Of a stretch of DNA of 64,000 nucleotides, positions 33,101 to 44,800 are shown piece after piece. Numbering within the stretch: position 1 is the first letter of the stretch; each line of letters begins with the position of its first letter. Made by a program: the position numbers and the translations under genes. The DNA comes from Cyclaneusma minus (lineage: Eukaryota > Ascomycota > Leotiomycetes > Marthamycetales > Marthamycetaceae): contig JAKZHN010000029.1 in the NCBI GenBank assembly GCA_037179335.1, positions 392,016 to 456,015 of the forward strand, read 5' to 3'. The notes under the pieces were generated by a model. The model saw only the letters and a program-made list of their open reading frames with translations, made no database searches and was not told where the DNA came from.

Positions 33101-34305
33101 GACGCAATTCGTATTGGAGCTCTGCTTGTGCTTCGCCTCCCTGTTCCGATAAAGGACAGCCATATTCATCTGTGTATTATAGACCACTTTGAAGAGTTTG
33201 AGGGGGTCGACAACAAGTTCTGGATATTCTTCCGCTACGTCTTCACCACCATGGTTTGTGGCACCCGTCAATGGATGAAGACGTCCATTGATCAGACCGA
33301 GAGCCCAACTGTCTTTCGTTGCTTGCTCTACATCCAGAATGAAATCTGTCCCACTAAACATGTATTTCAGATAGAATGGTGGCTTGCTGAGAGTAATGTA
33401 TTTGACTTCAGTCTGCTCCTCGCGGGCTTGGAAACTAGATGGCTCAAGATGTGCCCGATCACCGTCGTTATTGCGAGTCCGACGTTGGCGGCCGCTGGCA
33501 TGGTTAGCCGTACCACTAGCAGTTGGATTGGGCTGAACCATGTATTTCGGGTCGTTGGTCGTAAGAAGGTCCACACTATCGAGCGAATCTCGAGATTGTT
33601 GCCCAGCTTCCTTCGTTTTTGAAAAAGACCAGTATCCCGATTTTTCGTAAGATCCTGTTTGGGCGTAAGAAGTGCCTGGGTTGCTATGTCTCGGGGGTCC
33701 GCGAAATGAATTGCCCTGATATCCCGTCTTAGAATTATCCTTCCAACCCGCCGGGGACGAGTCAACCTCTTCGATTTCGTCGTCAAGGATGATCGAGTTT
33801 GTCGCATTGCTAATTGACAAATTGAAAGGCTTTTGGCGTTTAGGTTCCTTCTGAAATGATGGCGTCTGCGACTTCGCCCCGCTATGCCTCAACCTTCGTG
33901 TCTCGGCCCCCACTCTTTGCTTTGCAGACATTAGGGCCTCGGTTCCTCGAAATTCGCCAACGGAAATAGTGGTGATCTTCTTACTCGGAGCGCCCCACGA
34001 GGAGTCCATAGTATGAGCGGAGGGCGAACGGTCGACAACGGGATGCGAGTGGGTGTGAGGATAGACTTTGTCGGAGCCTGAGGAGTCGGACGGCTTTTGC
34101 GTCTTCTGGTAGTTGGCGCGGAACTCGCTGCCCTTAATGGGAATCTCTACCCTCGGTGTGCGGCCGGCGAAAATAGAGGATTGATCAGGAAGACCGAGGA
34201 GCTTGTCCCTCGGCTTGAAGGCGTAGTTCGCTCCGGGCTTGGGGGGCGGCTGCTTGGTGGTCAGAAGAATTCAGCATCACCGTCGGCTAGGCAGGAATTT
34301 ACCAT
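30200..34305 (-). CDS. ULP2/SENP6-7-type SUMO protease (C48 peptidase)
   Basis: Nuclear cysteine protease that trims SUMO chains. Main exon 34252-30200 is open throughout. Counting from the internal Met at 34009 the catalytic domain spans about 500-785 and shows GEFLNDSILWFYFRYLE, His at about 592 in EKSHWYVAII, Asp at about 673 in IILDSLS, the oxyanion Gln and catalytic Cys at about 718 and 724 in PRQDNYSDCGIYLLAY. An acidic SIILDDEIEEVD near the N-terminus and VDSP and IVELSS motifs in the tail look like SUMO-interacting motifs. The frame continues sensibly upstream of 34009 (YAFKPRDKLLGLPDQSSIF, TPRVEIPIKGSEFRANYQK). I therefore propose a start at 34305, where an ATG-only exon (34305-34303) is followed by a 50-nt intron, giving 1351 aa. 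Alternative starts are 34009 and an in-frame ATG at 34449. Confidence 0.85.
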
Positions 34306-35394
34306 GGTGGTTGCGAGAGTTCGCTGCACGGCATCAGGATTCTCCTGGCCGGGAAGAGGTGGAAGGCTGTAAACGGTTAGCCGCTCCGCGTGGCAGGCGC
34401 AGGAGAGCGAATGAGGCCTGCTTACTTGGGGATTTGAGGAGCAGTCCATGAGCTGTGGCAGGACGTGCTTGGTGGAAAATGGACCTGCGCGAGCAACAAA
34501 GAGAAGTCAGTCGTGTCGCTCTTTTGTCTTTTAGGCGAGGCGCGACGGAGTCCAGCCTTGCGGAGCAGGGGTGTGAGCCTTGGTGGGGGGTACCATCACG
34601 TGGGCGATGACCGTGCACAGGACCAACATCGTGGCAGAAATTGAACTTCAACTTCAACTGAGACCAACTCACCATCCATGGGTAGCCCAAATCGCCGGCC
34701 GCGCTGCCACGAAAGCTTGGTGAAGTTGGTGAAGGTGCCCGGCAAATGCTGGGTCGTGGCACTGCCATCGTGAACTCGCCCATGGCGTCGCTGGGGCTGC
34801 ATTGGGGTGGCGCCGGCGTCAACGGGCGTCGCGAGTACCTTCGCCTCCAAGGAGGTGAGTTCGTGTACGACATCGTGCTTGCAGAGCCTGTGATTTGCTT
34901 GATGTGGTAGCACTGGTTGTTGGATTCTTGCAGAAAGTCGCTGCTGGCGATGGTGTCGTGGGTGGAAGAGGGATTGAGGGAGTTGGCGCGAAGGAAGCTC
35001 GGCTGGCAAGGCACGCGTGTGGGTGGAATACCACGACGACAGCCTTTACTTGCGGTGATGAGAAGGCGGCTGCGCCGATATCCTGTTACTAGAAGACTCA
35101 CGATGATTTCCTTGGACTCCGCGTCCACGGGGAGACGCTTAAAGTGCTACTGCCGCTTGGAGCTCGCTCTCGCCTCAACGGACTTGGCTCTCGTATTGCT
35201 GTCAAAACCACGTACGTCAAGTCAGGGACGAAGGCAAACCTGATATCTGCTTGTACAGCATCGTCAATGGCATACAGTGGCAAGAGAAAGAGTCTTTGTA
35301 CGGCCTAGACAGCCGTAACTCGGTTGGGACCAACTGACTACTTCGTACGAGTCCGATTAGTTCGACTGTTTGTGGCTGTCTAGACTGTTGCCAA
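34306..35394. other. Upstream region of the SUMO protease gene
   Basis: A 264-codon minus-strand frame (34334-35128) is open but has odd composition (P, S, R, C rich), overlaps two other long frames and resembles no family. Several good donor and acceptor sites occur here, so spliced leader exons of the protease mRNA or a small unrecognised gene are possible. Confidence 0.35.
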
Positions 35395-35413
35395 TAACTG
35401 GGGATATTCATAA
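35395..35413. repeat. Single 19-bp minisatellite unit
   Basis: TAACTGGGGATATTCATAA matches the 19-bp consensus of arrays A-D; a degenerate follow-on (AACCTTGGGGTCAAGGG) is adjacent. Confidence 0.55.
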
Positions 35414-35999
35414 AACCTTGGGGTCAAGGGATGTTTCTAGACGTAGGTAGATACCAAGTCGTACACAGACTGTTTTCGTCCCGCTCTAACTCTTCCAGAG
35501 ACCAGTCTAACTTCGACAGCTGGGCTGCTCCTGAGGTTACTACCATCTCGAATTGCTGACTTCCAAGCTGTGTTCCATTAGACCCTTCCCAAGTCAAGAA
35601 GGCTCCCTCAATCCAAGGTCCAAGTGTAGCCGTTGACACAACACCCCCATCTGTTGACTATGCGGACCATCGAGACGCTATCGTTATTACTTCATGTCTA
35701 GTAGTAGTCTTTAGCGGGCAAGTCAAGTTTTCATACATACAACTTGAGAAGAGAACCTCTTAGCATATGGGTATCATTTGCTAGCTATATGGTATGGGGA
35801 CTGTCTGTATCTCCCCGAACATAGACTTGCTTGATTAGATCCCGAGGCCCAAACTCCTATCTCTGGAAAGCCTTCCCGTGCTGAGCGAAGCTGTAAGTAC
35901 GGACACCGACGCTGCGCCTGGACCTCTAAAAGCATCATATAAGCTTGCTAGCATTTTGGCAACGCCTCCGATCCAAACCCACGATGCCTGCCACCTTCA
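35414..35999. other. Intergenic, 3' flank of the cis-prenyltransferase gene
   Basis: No open frame or repeat worth naming. Confidence 0.45.
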
Positions 36000-37155
36000 T
36001 CACGCGGCTTTGGTCATCTTGCTCGCCTTTTTTAAGGCTCGTGCCTCTTCTCTATCATCATACTTCCTGCTCCACTGCCACTCGACCAATACCGGCAAGA
36101 ATTTCCACAGATCAAACTCAGGCCACAGGCAATTCAGAAACACTATTTCTGCGCTTTGATGACCTTGCCAGAGCATGAAATCACTCAATCTCTTCACGCC
36201 ACTTGTTCTTATCAGCAGCTCTAGTGGCGGATCGTCCGTCACATACATGTGTTCGCTAATGATCTCCGACGTAATCATTTCTGGGTCCGGATAAACGGGG
36301 GCGTCTTGTCCGTTTTGGCCCTGAGATGGAGAATCTGTGTGCAGTGTTGTGGAAGATGATATCGAATCTTCGGCGTCGGATGTAGTGGAGGGCGTTGATG
36401 AGCCCGTAGGTAGAGAAAGAGAAGAAGTTATAGCACTCAGGTTCTGTGACCTGATCTTCTGGGTTATGCGTGTTTGTGAGAATGGCCTGGGCTGTGCGGA
36501 TAAAGGTTTCGAGAAGTCATCGACGGTGTTCTTGATGGCAGCGGTAATCTCGTCCCGAGACGTATATGGAAAACAGATGTTGAGAACAGCACTGCAGAGT
36601 CGTCAGTAACAAGCCCAGCGGCCATCAGAAGGGTGGCACGTACTCGCCATTTCTGCTCGTCATTTCCACAGCCTTGTCCATGGCTTCCAGTACGTCGGGC
36701 CTTAACATATCTCGGTTCCCCACAACGCGAATTTTGGAGCCGTACCTGTCCAGCAAGTCTCCGTGTTGGGCGATCTGCGACAGCTTGACCTTTGCCATCT
36801 CCATAAGCGCATCTACCTCGAATTTAGAGCGATGGAAGTTCTCGATGCTAAAAGCATAAACGGTAACGACTTTGATCCCGCATTTGTAGCAGACTTCGAG
36901 GATCTAGGCACAGCATGATTAGCTTTGCTCCGAGATATATCAGCAGAAGGCTCTCACACTGGCCATAGCCTCAAATCCCAGATTGTGGCCCTCAACGGTC
37001 TCCATTTTCCGGTTTCGAGCGAAGCGCCGGTTTCCGTCCATCTCGAAGGCGACATGCTGCGGGATGGGGCCTTGTTTCAGAGCACCTATGAGCAGCTCTT
37101 CGACTCGTTCGGTGGCCCATTCGACGGGCGGGGACTGCCACAGCCACGAGGCCAT
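36000..37155 (-). CDS. cis-prenyltransferase (dehydrodolichyl diphosphate synthase, RER2/SRT1-like)
   Basis: Extends FPP with isopentenyl diphosphate in cis to make the dolichol precursor needed for N-glycosylation and GPI anchors; ER or lipid droplet associated. Exons 37155-36958, 36903-36644 and 36591-36000 on the minus strand (introns 54 and 52 nt) give 349 aa. Region I is HVAFEMDGNRRFARNR with the catalytic Asp, then VEGHNLGFEAM. YAFSIENFHRSKFEVDALM is region III and LLIRTSGVKRLSDFMLWQ plus VFLNCLWPEFDLWKFLPVL is region V. A Ser/Thr-rich insertion of about 80 residues (including SLPTGSSTPSTTSDAEDSIS) separates the two halves. The start ATG at 37155 gives MASWLWQSPPVEW; the frame is open further upstream but that extension is not family-like. 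Confidence 0.93.
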
Positions 37156-37638
37156 GACGGGAAGGACTTCGAGAGCAGGTGGGCGGACGGTTTGACGAGG
37201 GCCGGCTTCAGGGAGAAGCTCACGTTCGATTTTGGCAGATCGTTCAATGGCTCGGCACGATGGGAGGTTGGGCGTTCGAGGGCAGAGACGCAGGGGACGC
37301 ACCAAGAACAGAGTTATGGGAGGGTGATCACGTTCATGCAGGTTGTTAGCTAGAGTACCAAAGTATTCCTGGTGGTTGAGCGCATGCGAGGTACTTTTTG
37401 GTTCAGCCTCGCGGATGCGGCCCGGCGCACAGACAACTGAAGCTTCCACATAGAGCAGGCTCTCAGCTAGTCTCACCCCTCCTTCCGTGTCCTCGACATC
37501 ATTCCATCAAGGTCCTGATTGTCTTCCGAACTTCCACCATACCACTCTTTCCAGGCTACTGCTACTAACAACTAAACCTCTTGCTAATCACTTCGCTTCT
37601 CACTTCACACTGAAACTGATGCCGTCACAGCCGCCGCA
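37156..37638. promoter_or_regulatory. Bidirectional intergenic region, cis-PT / DSC2-like
   Basis: 483 bp between divergent starts; C/T-rich leader near the DSC2-like gene. An upstream ATG at 37619 out of frame with the coding sequence could be a short uORF. Confidence 0.4.
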
Positions 37639-38545
37639 ATGCTCTCCTCTGGCTTTGCCAATGCCCCCGTTTCTCGCAGTCTTGTCATTGGGATTGTGGC
37701 ATCTTCTTTGCTAGCCAGTATATTGGATCTCAAGCACTACACCTATATCCTCGTCGACCCCCACCTCTGGAAATACCACCAAGCATGGCGCCTTCTGTCT
37801 TACCAGCTATGCTATACAAATTCTACCGAGGTCCTGTTCGCGACTATGACCCTGTACAACTTCCGTGTTATCGAGAGGCTCTGGGGGTCGAGAAAGTATC
37901 TGGTATGCTTCGTCACCTCAACTTGCTGGAAACTGCGCTTCAGAGCTGACTTAGTATCCTTGCCTTCCACAGTCGTTCCTTTTACTGATCTACGCCATCA
38001 CGGCCGTGCTGCCGCCGATGCTCCTGGCTCTCATTCTCCGTCCTCTTAGTGCCGCATACATCAACTACTTGCCGGCCGGGCCGACGTCCATCATCTTTGC
38101 CATCCTCGCTCATTATCATGCCGCAATTCCCCATGTATACAAGTACCGTCTCTCTACGACCACCACTTCGTCTTCGTCGGCGACTCAAGCCTTCACCGGT
38201 CTCACCTTTTCCGACAAATCGTACGGCTACCTCCTAGCCCTTCAACTGTCCTTATCTCAATTCCCTGGTTCCTTCTTATGCGCCTCCATAGGTTGGATTG
38301 TGGGCTATAGTTGGAGAAACGAGGTCTTTCCAGACTCCATTACCAGGTGGCGTGTTCCAGGATGGATGGTAGGGGAGCGCAGCCAGAAGAGGGGAGAAGG
38401 ATTTGACAGTCTCAGAAGGAGGTTAGAGGGCGAGCAGGCCACCACTGCAACTGCTACAGGTGCTGATGGCAGGCTTGCAGGCGATGTGGGGAGAAGAAGG
38501 ACAATGGGGCGACGATTGTTAGATCAGTTTACAGGAGCTTTCTGA
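37639..38545 (+). CDS. DSC2/UBAC2-like rhomboid pseudoprotease
   Basis: Golgi/ER membrane component resembling subunit 2 of the Dsc E3 ubiquitin ligase, which in fission yeast and Aspergillus is required to process the SREBP transcription factor. Exons 37639-37902 and 37973-38545 (intron 70 nt) give 278 aa. The opening MLSSGFANAPVSRSLVIGIV and the segments VDPHLWKYHQAWRLLSYQL and FRVIERLWGSRKYLSFLL match this family. Around six hydrophobic segments form a rhomboid-like core. No catalytic rhomboid GxSx serine is evident. The C-terminus (after DSITRWRVPGWMVG) is Arg/Thr-rich and I see no clear UBA domain, which some family members have. Confidence 0.82.
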
Positions 38546-40392
38546 ATGCCGGAGAAAGAATGCGGGGTACGCTTGCATAATGGCACAGGTCCATCGAAGT
38601 TCAAACCGCATGTTTTCATGTTACCGATGGGATACGTGCCAAGTGAGACCTATCCGACAGAACAGCCACAGTCAAGACTCCACTGCATTCCGGCTACCCG
38701 CCAAACCTCTCCTGGAACTCCCTCCGTGCGGAAAGCCAGACTCCCTGTGTGAGAAGCTGAGATGGAGCAGCTGGCGTGGTTGGAAAAGTGCTGTTGTCGT
38801 CTGGCGAGCAGGGTACTTAGAGGTTGAACTAGTCGCCCAATCTATGGATCAGTGGCTCGTTACGCTGTGGGCCTCGATGTCTTCGATGAATAGACTTGAC
38901 GCAGTCTATCCTGCTGGCTACTTCTATATGTCAACCTGGATTCATTTGGTCCCCCGTGAGGGTTCTCATCCTTGTTCTACCATTATATTCTATAAAATGG
39001 TGGTCTTCGATCATTCGGTGCGATCGGCGAGTTCAATCCTATCCGTCCTATCCGACACCTTTCGTCATGTGGGACCCTGGGCTGTCACTCCGATAAGTGG
39101 CAGCTCCTTCGACTGAAGGAACCACTGATCCGCTCCAATAGGACAGCGCACTTTTGATCTGGGGCCTATACTAACCTTTACGAACTGTGTTCGGACGAGT
39201 ACACCTGTGTAACCGGGCTCGTCAACCTTCGGTTTCGCAAAGTTCCGGAAAACATGCTTAACCTTAGAGCAAAAGCTTATATAAATCTGATGTTGTCGGC
39301 AACAGTTGCCCTCAGCCCATCCGCCAAATTCAGGTGTCGATTCGGAACATTGAAGCTAGACTACTTCCTTCTAGGTACGTTCTAATGGGCTCTGAACACA
39401 CTCAACGTGTCCGTATTGTCATTGGGATGTCCTCTGTTTGGACTTCGGAAGTCGTTGTTTTCATCCACGCATAGCGGAGCAGACCATGGGCATGAGAACT
39501 ACTTCTCGAATCATCAGGATGACGCTTGCAAGCCGAATATGACAGCTTTCACAGTCTGGTTTTCCAAACCTAGTTGATACCAACGCCTTTGAGAAATGAA
39601 GAGGGAAAAGAGCCTCCAGACCGCCCCTTCCACTTTGGGCACCTCGTGCTTGTCTAAACCTGGAATGACACGTCTCCGCCGGCCTCAGCTGACCAGACAT
39701 ATGTCGTTTGTGAAAACAACGATACCTCGCAAGATCACGATGGCCGGGCGGCTCCAGGAGGTTCTGGCCATCGAGTGATCTTCATCCGTCAATGTTGCTT
39801 TGTGTCCAGTGGTCCACGAATACGCCAATGATCCCAAGATTTTCAAATGTTACACGATCGCGTGTAAGATTCCGTCATACGAGCCATATCCTTCTCTTAC
39901 TTTCAGCTCCCTCGGATTCTTCACGGGCTCTAGTCTGCCAATAGGAGAATAGAGTTGGGTTTCCATGGAGCCTCAAAGTCGGCGGATCACTAATCATCAC
40001 CTGGTACTACAGGAGTCGACCAAGCCATGTTCTCCGGAGATTGAATCCGTGTGTTGCACGTTTGCATCAGGAATGTCCTTCGCCATTCTTTTGGCTGCCC
40101 AGACGCAGCTGAAGGAAGTCTTCGTGACGATGCCTGGCCATAGCTTGCTCGGATTTCGTATCCGTAAGGTTGATGAATAGGAACATTTTCCTGCGACGCT
40201 ACCACGTGCAACTCTTTTCATTTCTTTAAAGTCACTTGAACGTCAAAAATACTTACATCACTGTAGTGGATCGTGCGATGCTGAAATGCTCTTTCCGTTT
40301 ATTATCAAGTTCTCGATCCTGCTTCCAGTCTATTCGTCCTTGCTGAGCCATATCACCCCTCTATTCCTCCCGATTAACACGCCAACTTCACG
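38546..40392. other. Intergenic, no gene seen
   Basis: 1.85 kb separating the DSC2-like gene from the peroxygenase-like gene. Frames up to 178 codons (38580-39116) are unrecognised, overlapping and poor in codon character. Confidence 0.4.
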
Positions 40393-41801
40393 ATGAAGTC
40401 GCTCTCTTTTCCTATGATCTTGCTAGCCTTCCTTGTAATATTATCCTGTTCTTTCATATCCGCGTTCACTTCTATTTTTTCGTCCATTTCCAAGGTCAAC
40501 GATTCACAGACAGAACAGGCTTCCCAGTCGTCACTGGCTGCTGCTGCACACAAGACACTTCGAAAGCGCCAAAACACTACTACTCCGAGCTTCAATGCTC
40601 ATGCTCAGTACATTGATGTTTCTGGAGCGCATGCTTTCGTACCACCGAACTTCGCGGCCGGAGATCTGAGAGGTCCATGTCCGGCCCTCAATGCTCTTGC
40701 GAATCACGGATACCTGCCGCACAATGGCTTTGCTACTGTTGACCAGCTCGTGACAGCTACTAATGTGGTGTTTGGAATGGTATGCTTTCCTCATATCATA
40801 GCTTGGTCATCTGAAAGACGATCTCATACTGACCGAAACAGGGCCTTGACCTCTCCACGGTACTCGCAGTCTATGGCCTCGTCATGGATGGCAACCCTCT
40901 CTCACTCAATCCGGGACTTTCTATAGGTGGAATAGCGCCTTTGCAGGATCAGAATTTGCTAGGCAACCTCCTAGGTCTGCTCGGAACACCAGACGGCCTT
41001 ACCGGATCTCACAACAAGTATGAAGCCGATGCGTCTCCGACGCGCGGTGATCTCTACCAGTATGGCAACGACTACTTAGTCCAGGTCTCACAGTTTGAGA
41101 CCTTGTTTGACCTGCAACCCGATCCGGCGACAGCAAACTATGATATGGCGGTAATGGCTCAGCTGAGGAAGATCACATTTGAAAGAAGCGTTGCCAACAA
41201 TCCATACTTCTTTTACGGAGTTTTCACCGGCATGGAAGTCTCGAATGCAGCACACTCCTTCATCTACCGTTTCTTTGCCAACCATACAATCGCCCATCCT
41301 GAAGGTATTCTCAACCAAGACCTGCTCAAAACATTCTTCTCTATATCCGGCGATCCGGGAAGCTTCGCCTACAAAGCCGGCTACGAACGAATTCCTACCA
41401 ACTGGTACCGGCGTGCGATCGGCGATGACTACGACATCTTGGCCCTACAGCTCGACGTTCTGTACTTTGCTTCTCAGTATCCGAATTCAATCACAGTAGG
41501 CGGCAACACAGGCAAAGTGAATACCTTTACGCCCCTCGATTTCGAAGACTTGACAGGTGGAGTCTACAATGCTCTGAGCCTACTCGAGGGCAACAACCTG
41601 GCATGCTTTGTCTTCCAGGCTGCACAGCTTGCGGCGCCAGATGTGCTGAAAGGGCTGTACACGGACGTCGCAAAGGCGTTGTCGTTGCTGAATAATGCGA
41701 TTGACAATGTGCTGGCTCCGTTGGAATGTCCGGAGTTGGAGAGCATCAATCTGGGGCAGCTGCAGCAGTTCCCCGGTTACCGGAGGGCGCCTTATACATG
41801 A
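40393..41801 (+). CDS. Secreted heme-thiolate peroxidase (unspecific peroxygenase/chloroperoxidase family)
   Basis: Heme-thiolate enzymes of this family use hydrogen peroxide to oxygenate or halogenate organic substrates outside the cell. Exons 40393-40779 and 40842-41801 (intron 62 nt) give 448 aa. A signal peptide covers about residues 1-24 (SFPMILLAFLVILSCSFISA), followed by a Kex2-like KR at 58-59. The proximal motif GPCPALNALANHGYLPHNG carries the heme-ligating Cys96. The distal motif is YEADASPTRGD (Glu190, Asp192, Ser194, Arg197), closest to the EGD-S-R form of long peroxygenases, with Ala in place of Gly. NPYFFYGVFTGMEVSNAAHS and FFANHTIAHPEG follow. The substrate cannot be told. It is the last gene before a 14-kb gene-poor stretch. 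Confidence 0.88.
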
Positions 41802-44800
41802 AGGCTTTGCTGGGATGTCTGATCTGGAGGTAGATGGTTTCGGAGTTTGTTTTTACTAGACAAGGCAGCGAGTTTTTGCAAAAGTGCAGTTAGTGATATT
41901 GCCTTCGGAGTTCGGACTACTATTGATATCAAAAATTGAAAGACAACCCTTTGGACGTGTATCATGTTATTGCTTGTTAACGAAGCAATTAAATGGTCAT
42001 TTACCATATCTCCCTGTGTTCAAGGTCTCTTCCACTGCCTGTCCCCTGCCCCTCAGCTTCCGTCACTATGGTCTACGCTTTTACTAGCTGTTCTGCGTCA
42101 GGGGTATGTCCGATACATGTATTTTCGGGGTTTTTGGCCGCGGTCCCACGCAGTCTGTTTCCAGTCTCAATCCTCGAGAAAAGATTGAGTCGAGGTACTG
42201 GATAGTGACGGTATATATCTCCAGTGGAGGTTCCCCACACCACCGCTGGCGTGGCTACCTAGCAATCAAGGTCACCCTCGCTTTTCCGCGGCACGGTCTC
42301 GGTAACTTGGTTTGATTTCATCACTTCTTAGAAAGACAGACTATGTGTGGTGGCAAGGCATAGCCGGGGTCGAGAATCTATGCGAGATGGGGGTGGGATG
42401 GGATGTGGGAGAGAGGACTCTGGATTGAGAATGTGGGTATGGACGGTAGCTCTGGAGAGGAATTGGTACCTGGACGAGCAAGTCAATTTTTGACGGACAT
42501 CAGATGATCAGATAAACTGAGCTACTACTTTTCAGAGATGATCATCTTTTCCGTGACTTAAAGGTAACTTTTGCATATTGAATATGATTATATGAGCATA
42601 TCTTAAAATTCAAAGTAAATATTACTTACCCACAAGCGAGCTGTTCTAGTAGCCCCTATCCTTGACTCTCTAGGCCATGGAATGGACATTCCGATATCGT
42701 TCCAGAACTCTCCCAACGTCGGAATCCCTGAGCTCATCATACCCATCTTGTCGGCCCGCATTTCCCAGACAGCAACACGGCAAACTGGCCGCTCAGGGCT
42801 CCTCCGAGTCGCGCTCCCACATCCGGACTGCCAATTACAAATCGTTCGCGCCCTGCGAATCCCTGAATCCCGAGAAAAGGAACTCCACGGCAGCTGTGGG
42901 TTCCCGCGTTCATCCACAGTCAATCCATGTCCCACACCCTAGGATCGGAAACCTGTATCACCCCGCCTCCTCTCCTTCGGGGGCTTTGCGTCTGGAAAAG
43001 GATTCTGTGGTCACACTGACGACTCTTTTGCTCTGCTGCTTCCGTTGACCCATTACTCTGTAACGTGCAAGGCCGCATATGTACATGTGCGCTTTTACTT
43101 CGCATGGCATAAGCTGTGCGTGCTTCGCGTCCTATTGCCTGTCAGAACGGGCTAGAATCAGGGTTCCTGCCCAGGGTGTGCTGTTCGGCTTTCAAGTGGG
43201 GTATATCACAGTCTGTATGGAATTTGGAAAACAACCTGCGAGATCGAGAAGCCTTGAAACAAGGCAGAATATCAACTGGAGAAACTCGAGAACGTGCAGA
43301 TCTACTGCATATGTGTACATCATGTTAGTACAATTAACCAGCATAAGTCCCTATCTAGGATTAATTACACCGAGGTAGCGAGATCAAGCTCGAGAGAGGA
43401 AAACCCCCACCGCTTAGTTGTTTAGTCTGTAACTGGGTCCACTTTTTGCCTATTTCTTCCGGTACTCGACAGTCGACACAATGTTACAAATTACTGGAGT
43501 AATGTATAGAGTTGCAATTTCTCAGATTAAATCCACATTATTAAGACTAAAAGAAACCCACACGATTATTATCACGAGAGTGACTGAAACACACCGACTT
43601 GTAACATAGTAAGTACCATGAACGTGGTATTTTCGTGTTACAGTCCAGATCCTTGGGCCCGAGATATTCCTGCGTTACCTGCCATCATGCGAGATCCAAG
43701 AGCAGTTATAGCTCCGATCGAACCTCCATCGTCCCCACTATTTCCATTGCTCCCGTTCAATGCTCGTCTTGAAACTCAGTTACATAGCTACGTACCATAT
43801 ACAAGGCCCAAGTATGCGGACAAGGAGGAACACATTCCCGCCTCCACTTCCCGTGGCCTCAATGATATCATGATGGGTACCGGTTGAACGGCCGACTACC
43901 CACCCACTTGGCTGGCTCGCGTAGAATTCTGGGGACTGGGGACTGGGGCAGGGGGGCAGCCCCGGGGGCACAGAGAAGGGATCTACGAACACATCGAAGG
44001 TAAAGTTTTCAGCAATTGGGAATTCGCTTGAAAAGCTAAACGGGCGACAATGGTCGATTGAAAAATGAAAATGATCGGTTGGCGTAGCTCCAATGATGGA
44101 CAAGAGCGTGCATAAAGAAGTCAACGCAAAGCATGGCGGATCATCAGTGGGTGAATAATAGGCTGATTGTAGCATTTTTATGAGTATGTAGCAATGCATG
44201 GATTCTGTAACGGGGTCATGATGAGATCCAGGAGTGTTCTTGTGCAACGTCAGAAAAGCAACAGTGGAGCCGTTCTTCATGGGGTACTTACCATTGGCGT
44301 TGCCTTACGAAGCCCGAAAACAAGCAAAGAAAGTGGGGTGCAGGCTGGCTAAATAGCGACCGCTGCCGTTGGGAATCCCAAAACCGGAACACTTGCGAGG
44401 AAATGTGGGAGGGCGGAGCCGAGAGCTAAGAATACCCCGACTTCTCTACTTGCTTCTTCTCGGCTCACGATCCATTCCAGAAAATGCTTCCAGAATACGC
44501 GTCGCCGCCGCCATCCTCTTCCATGTCGACGACGGAGGAGTCTCCGAGACCATTGTCATCTGCACAACATTGAAATTCCCCGAGCAGAAATCCCTGGGCC
44601 TCTTCGGACCCCACTGCGGACCGATCCATCATATCTTGACGTCTGATCCGGTGATCTTGCAGTTACTCGTGGAGTCTTACCATCGAAATGTGGATCAACT
44701 CGTTAGACCGCCGGTTCGATCGAATCTATCCATGTCGATGATCAACCGAGTCCCAAGATGCTCGGGTCAAGATAGTGTGTGAAGGGACCACAGACTCTTG

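Noticed and set aside
34334..35128. 264-codon open frame on the minus strand
   Set aside because: Skewed composition, overlap with two other long frames and no family resemblance; probably GC-rich upstream sequence or leader exons.
43780..44782. Two open frames of 166 (minus) and 137 (plus) codons in the gene-poor region
   Set aside because: No family resemblance and no convincing splice-joined extension; length is compatible with chance.
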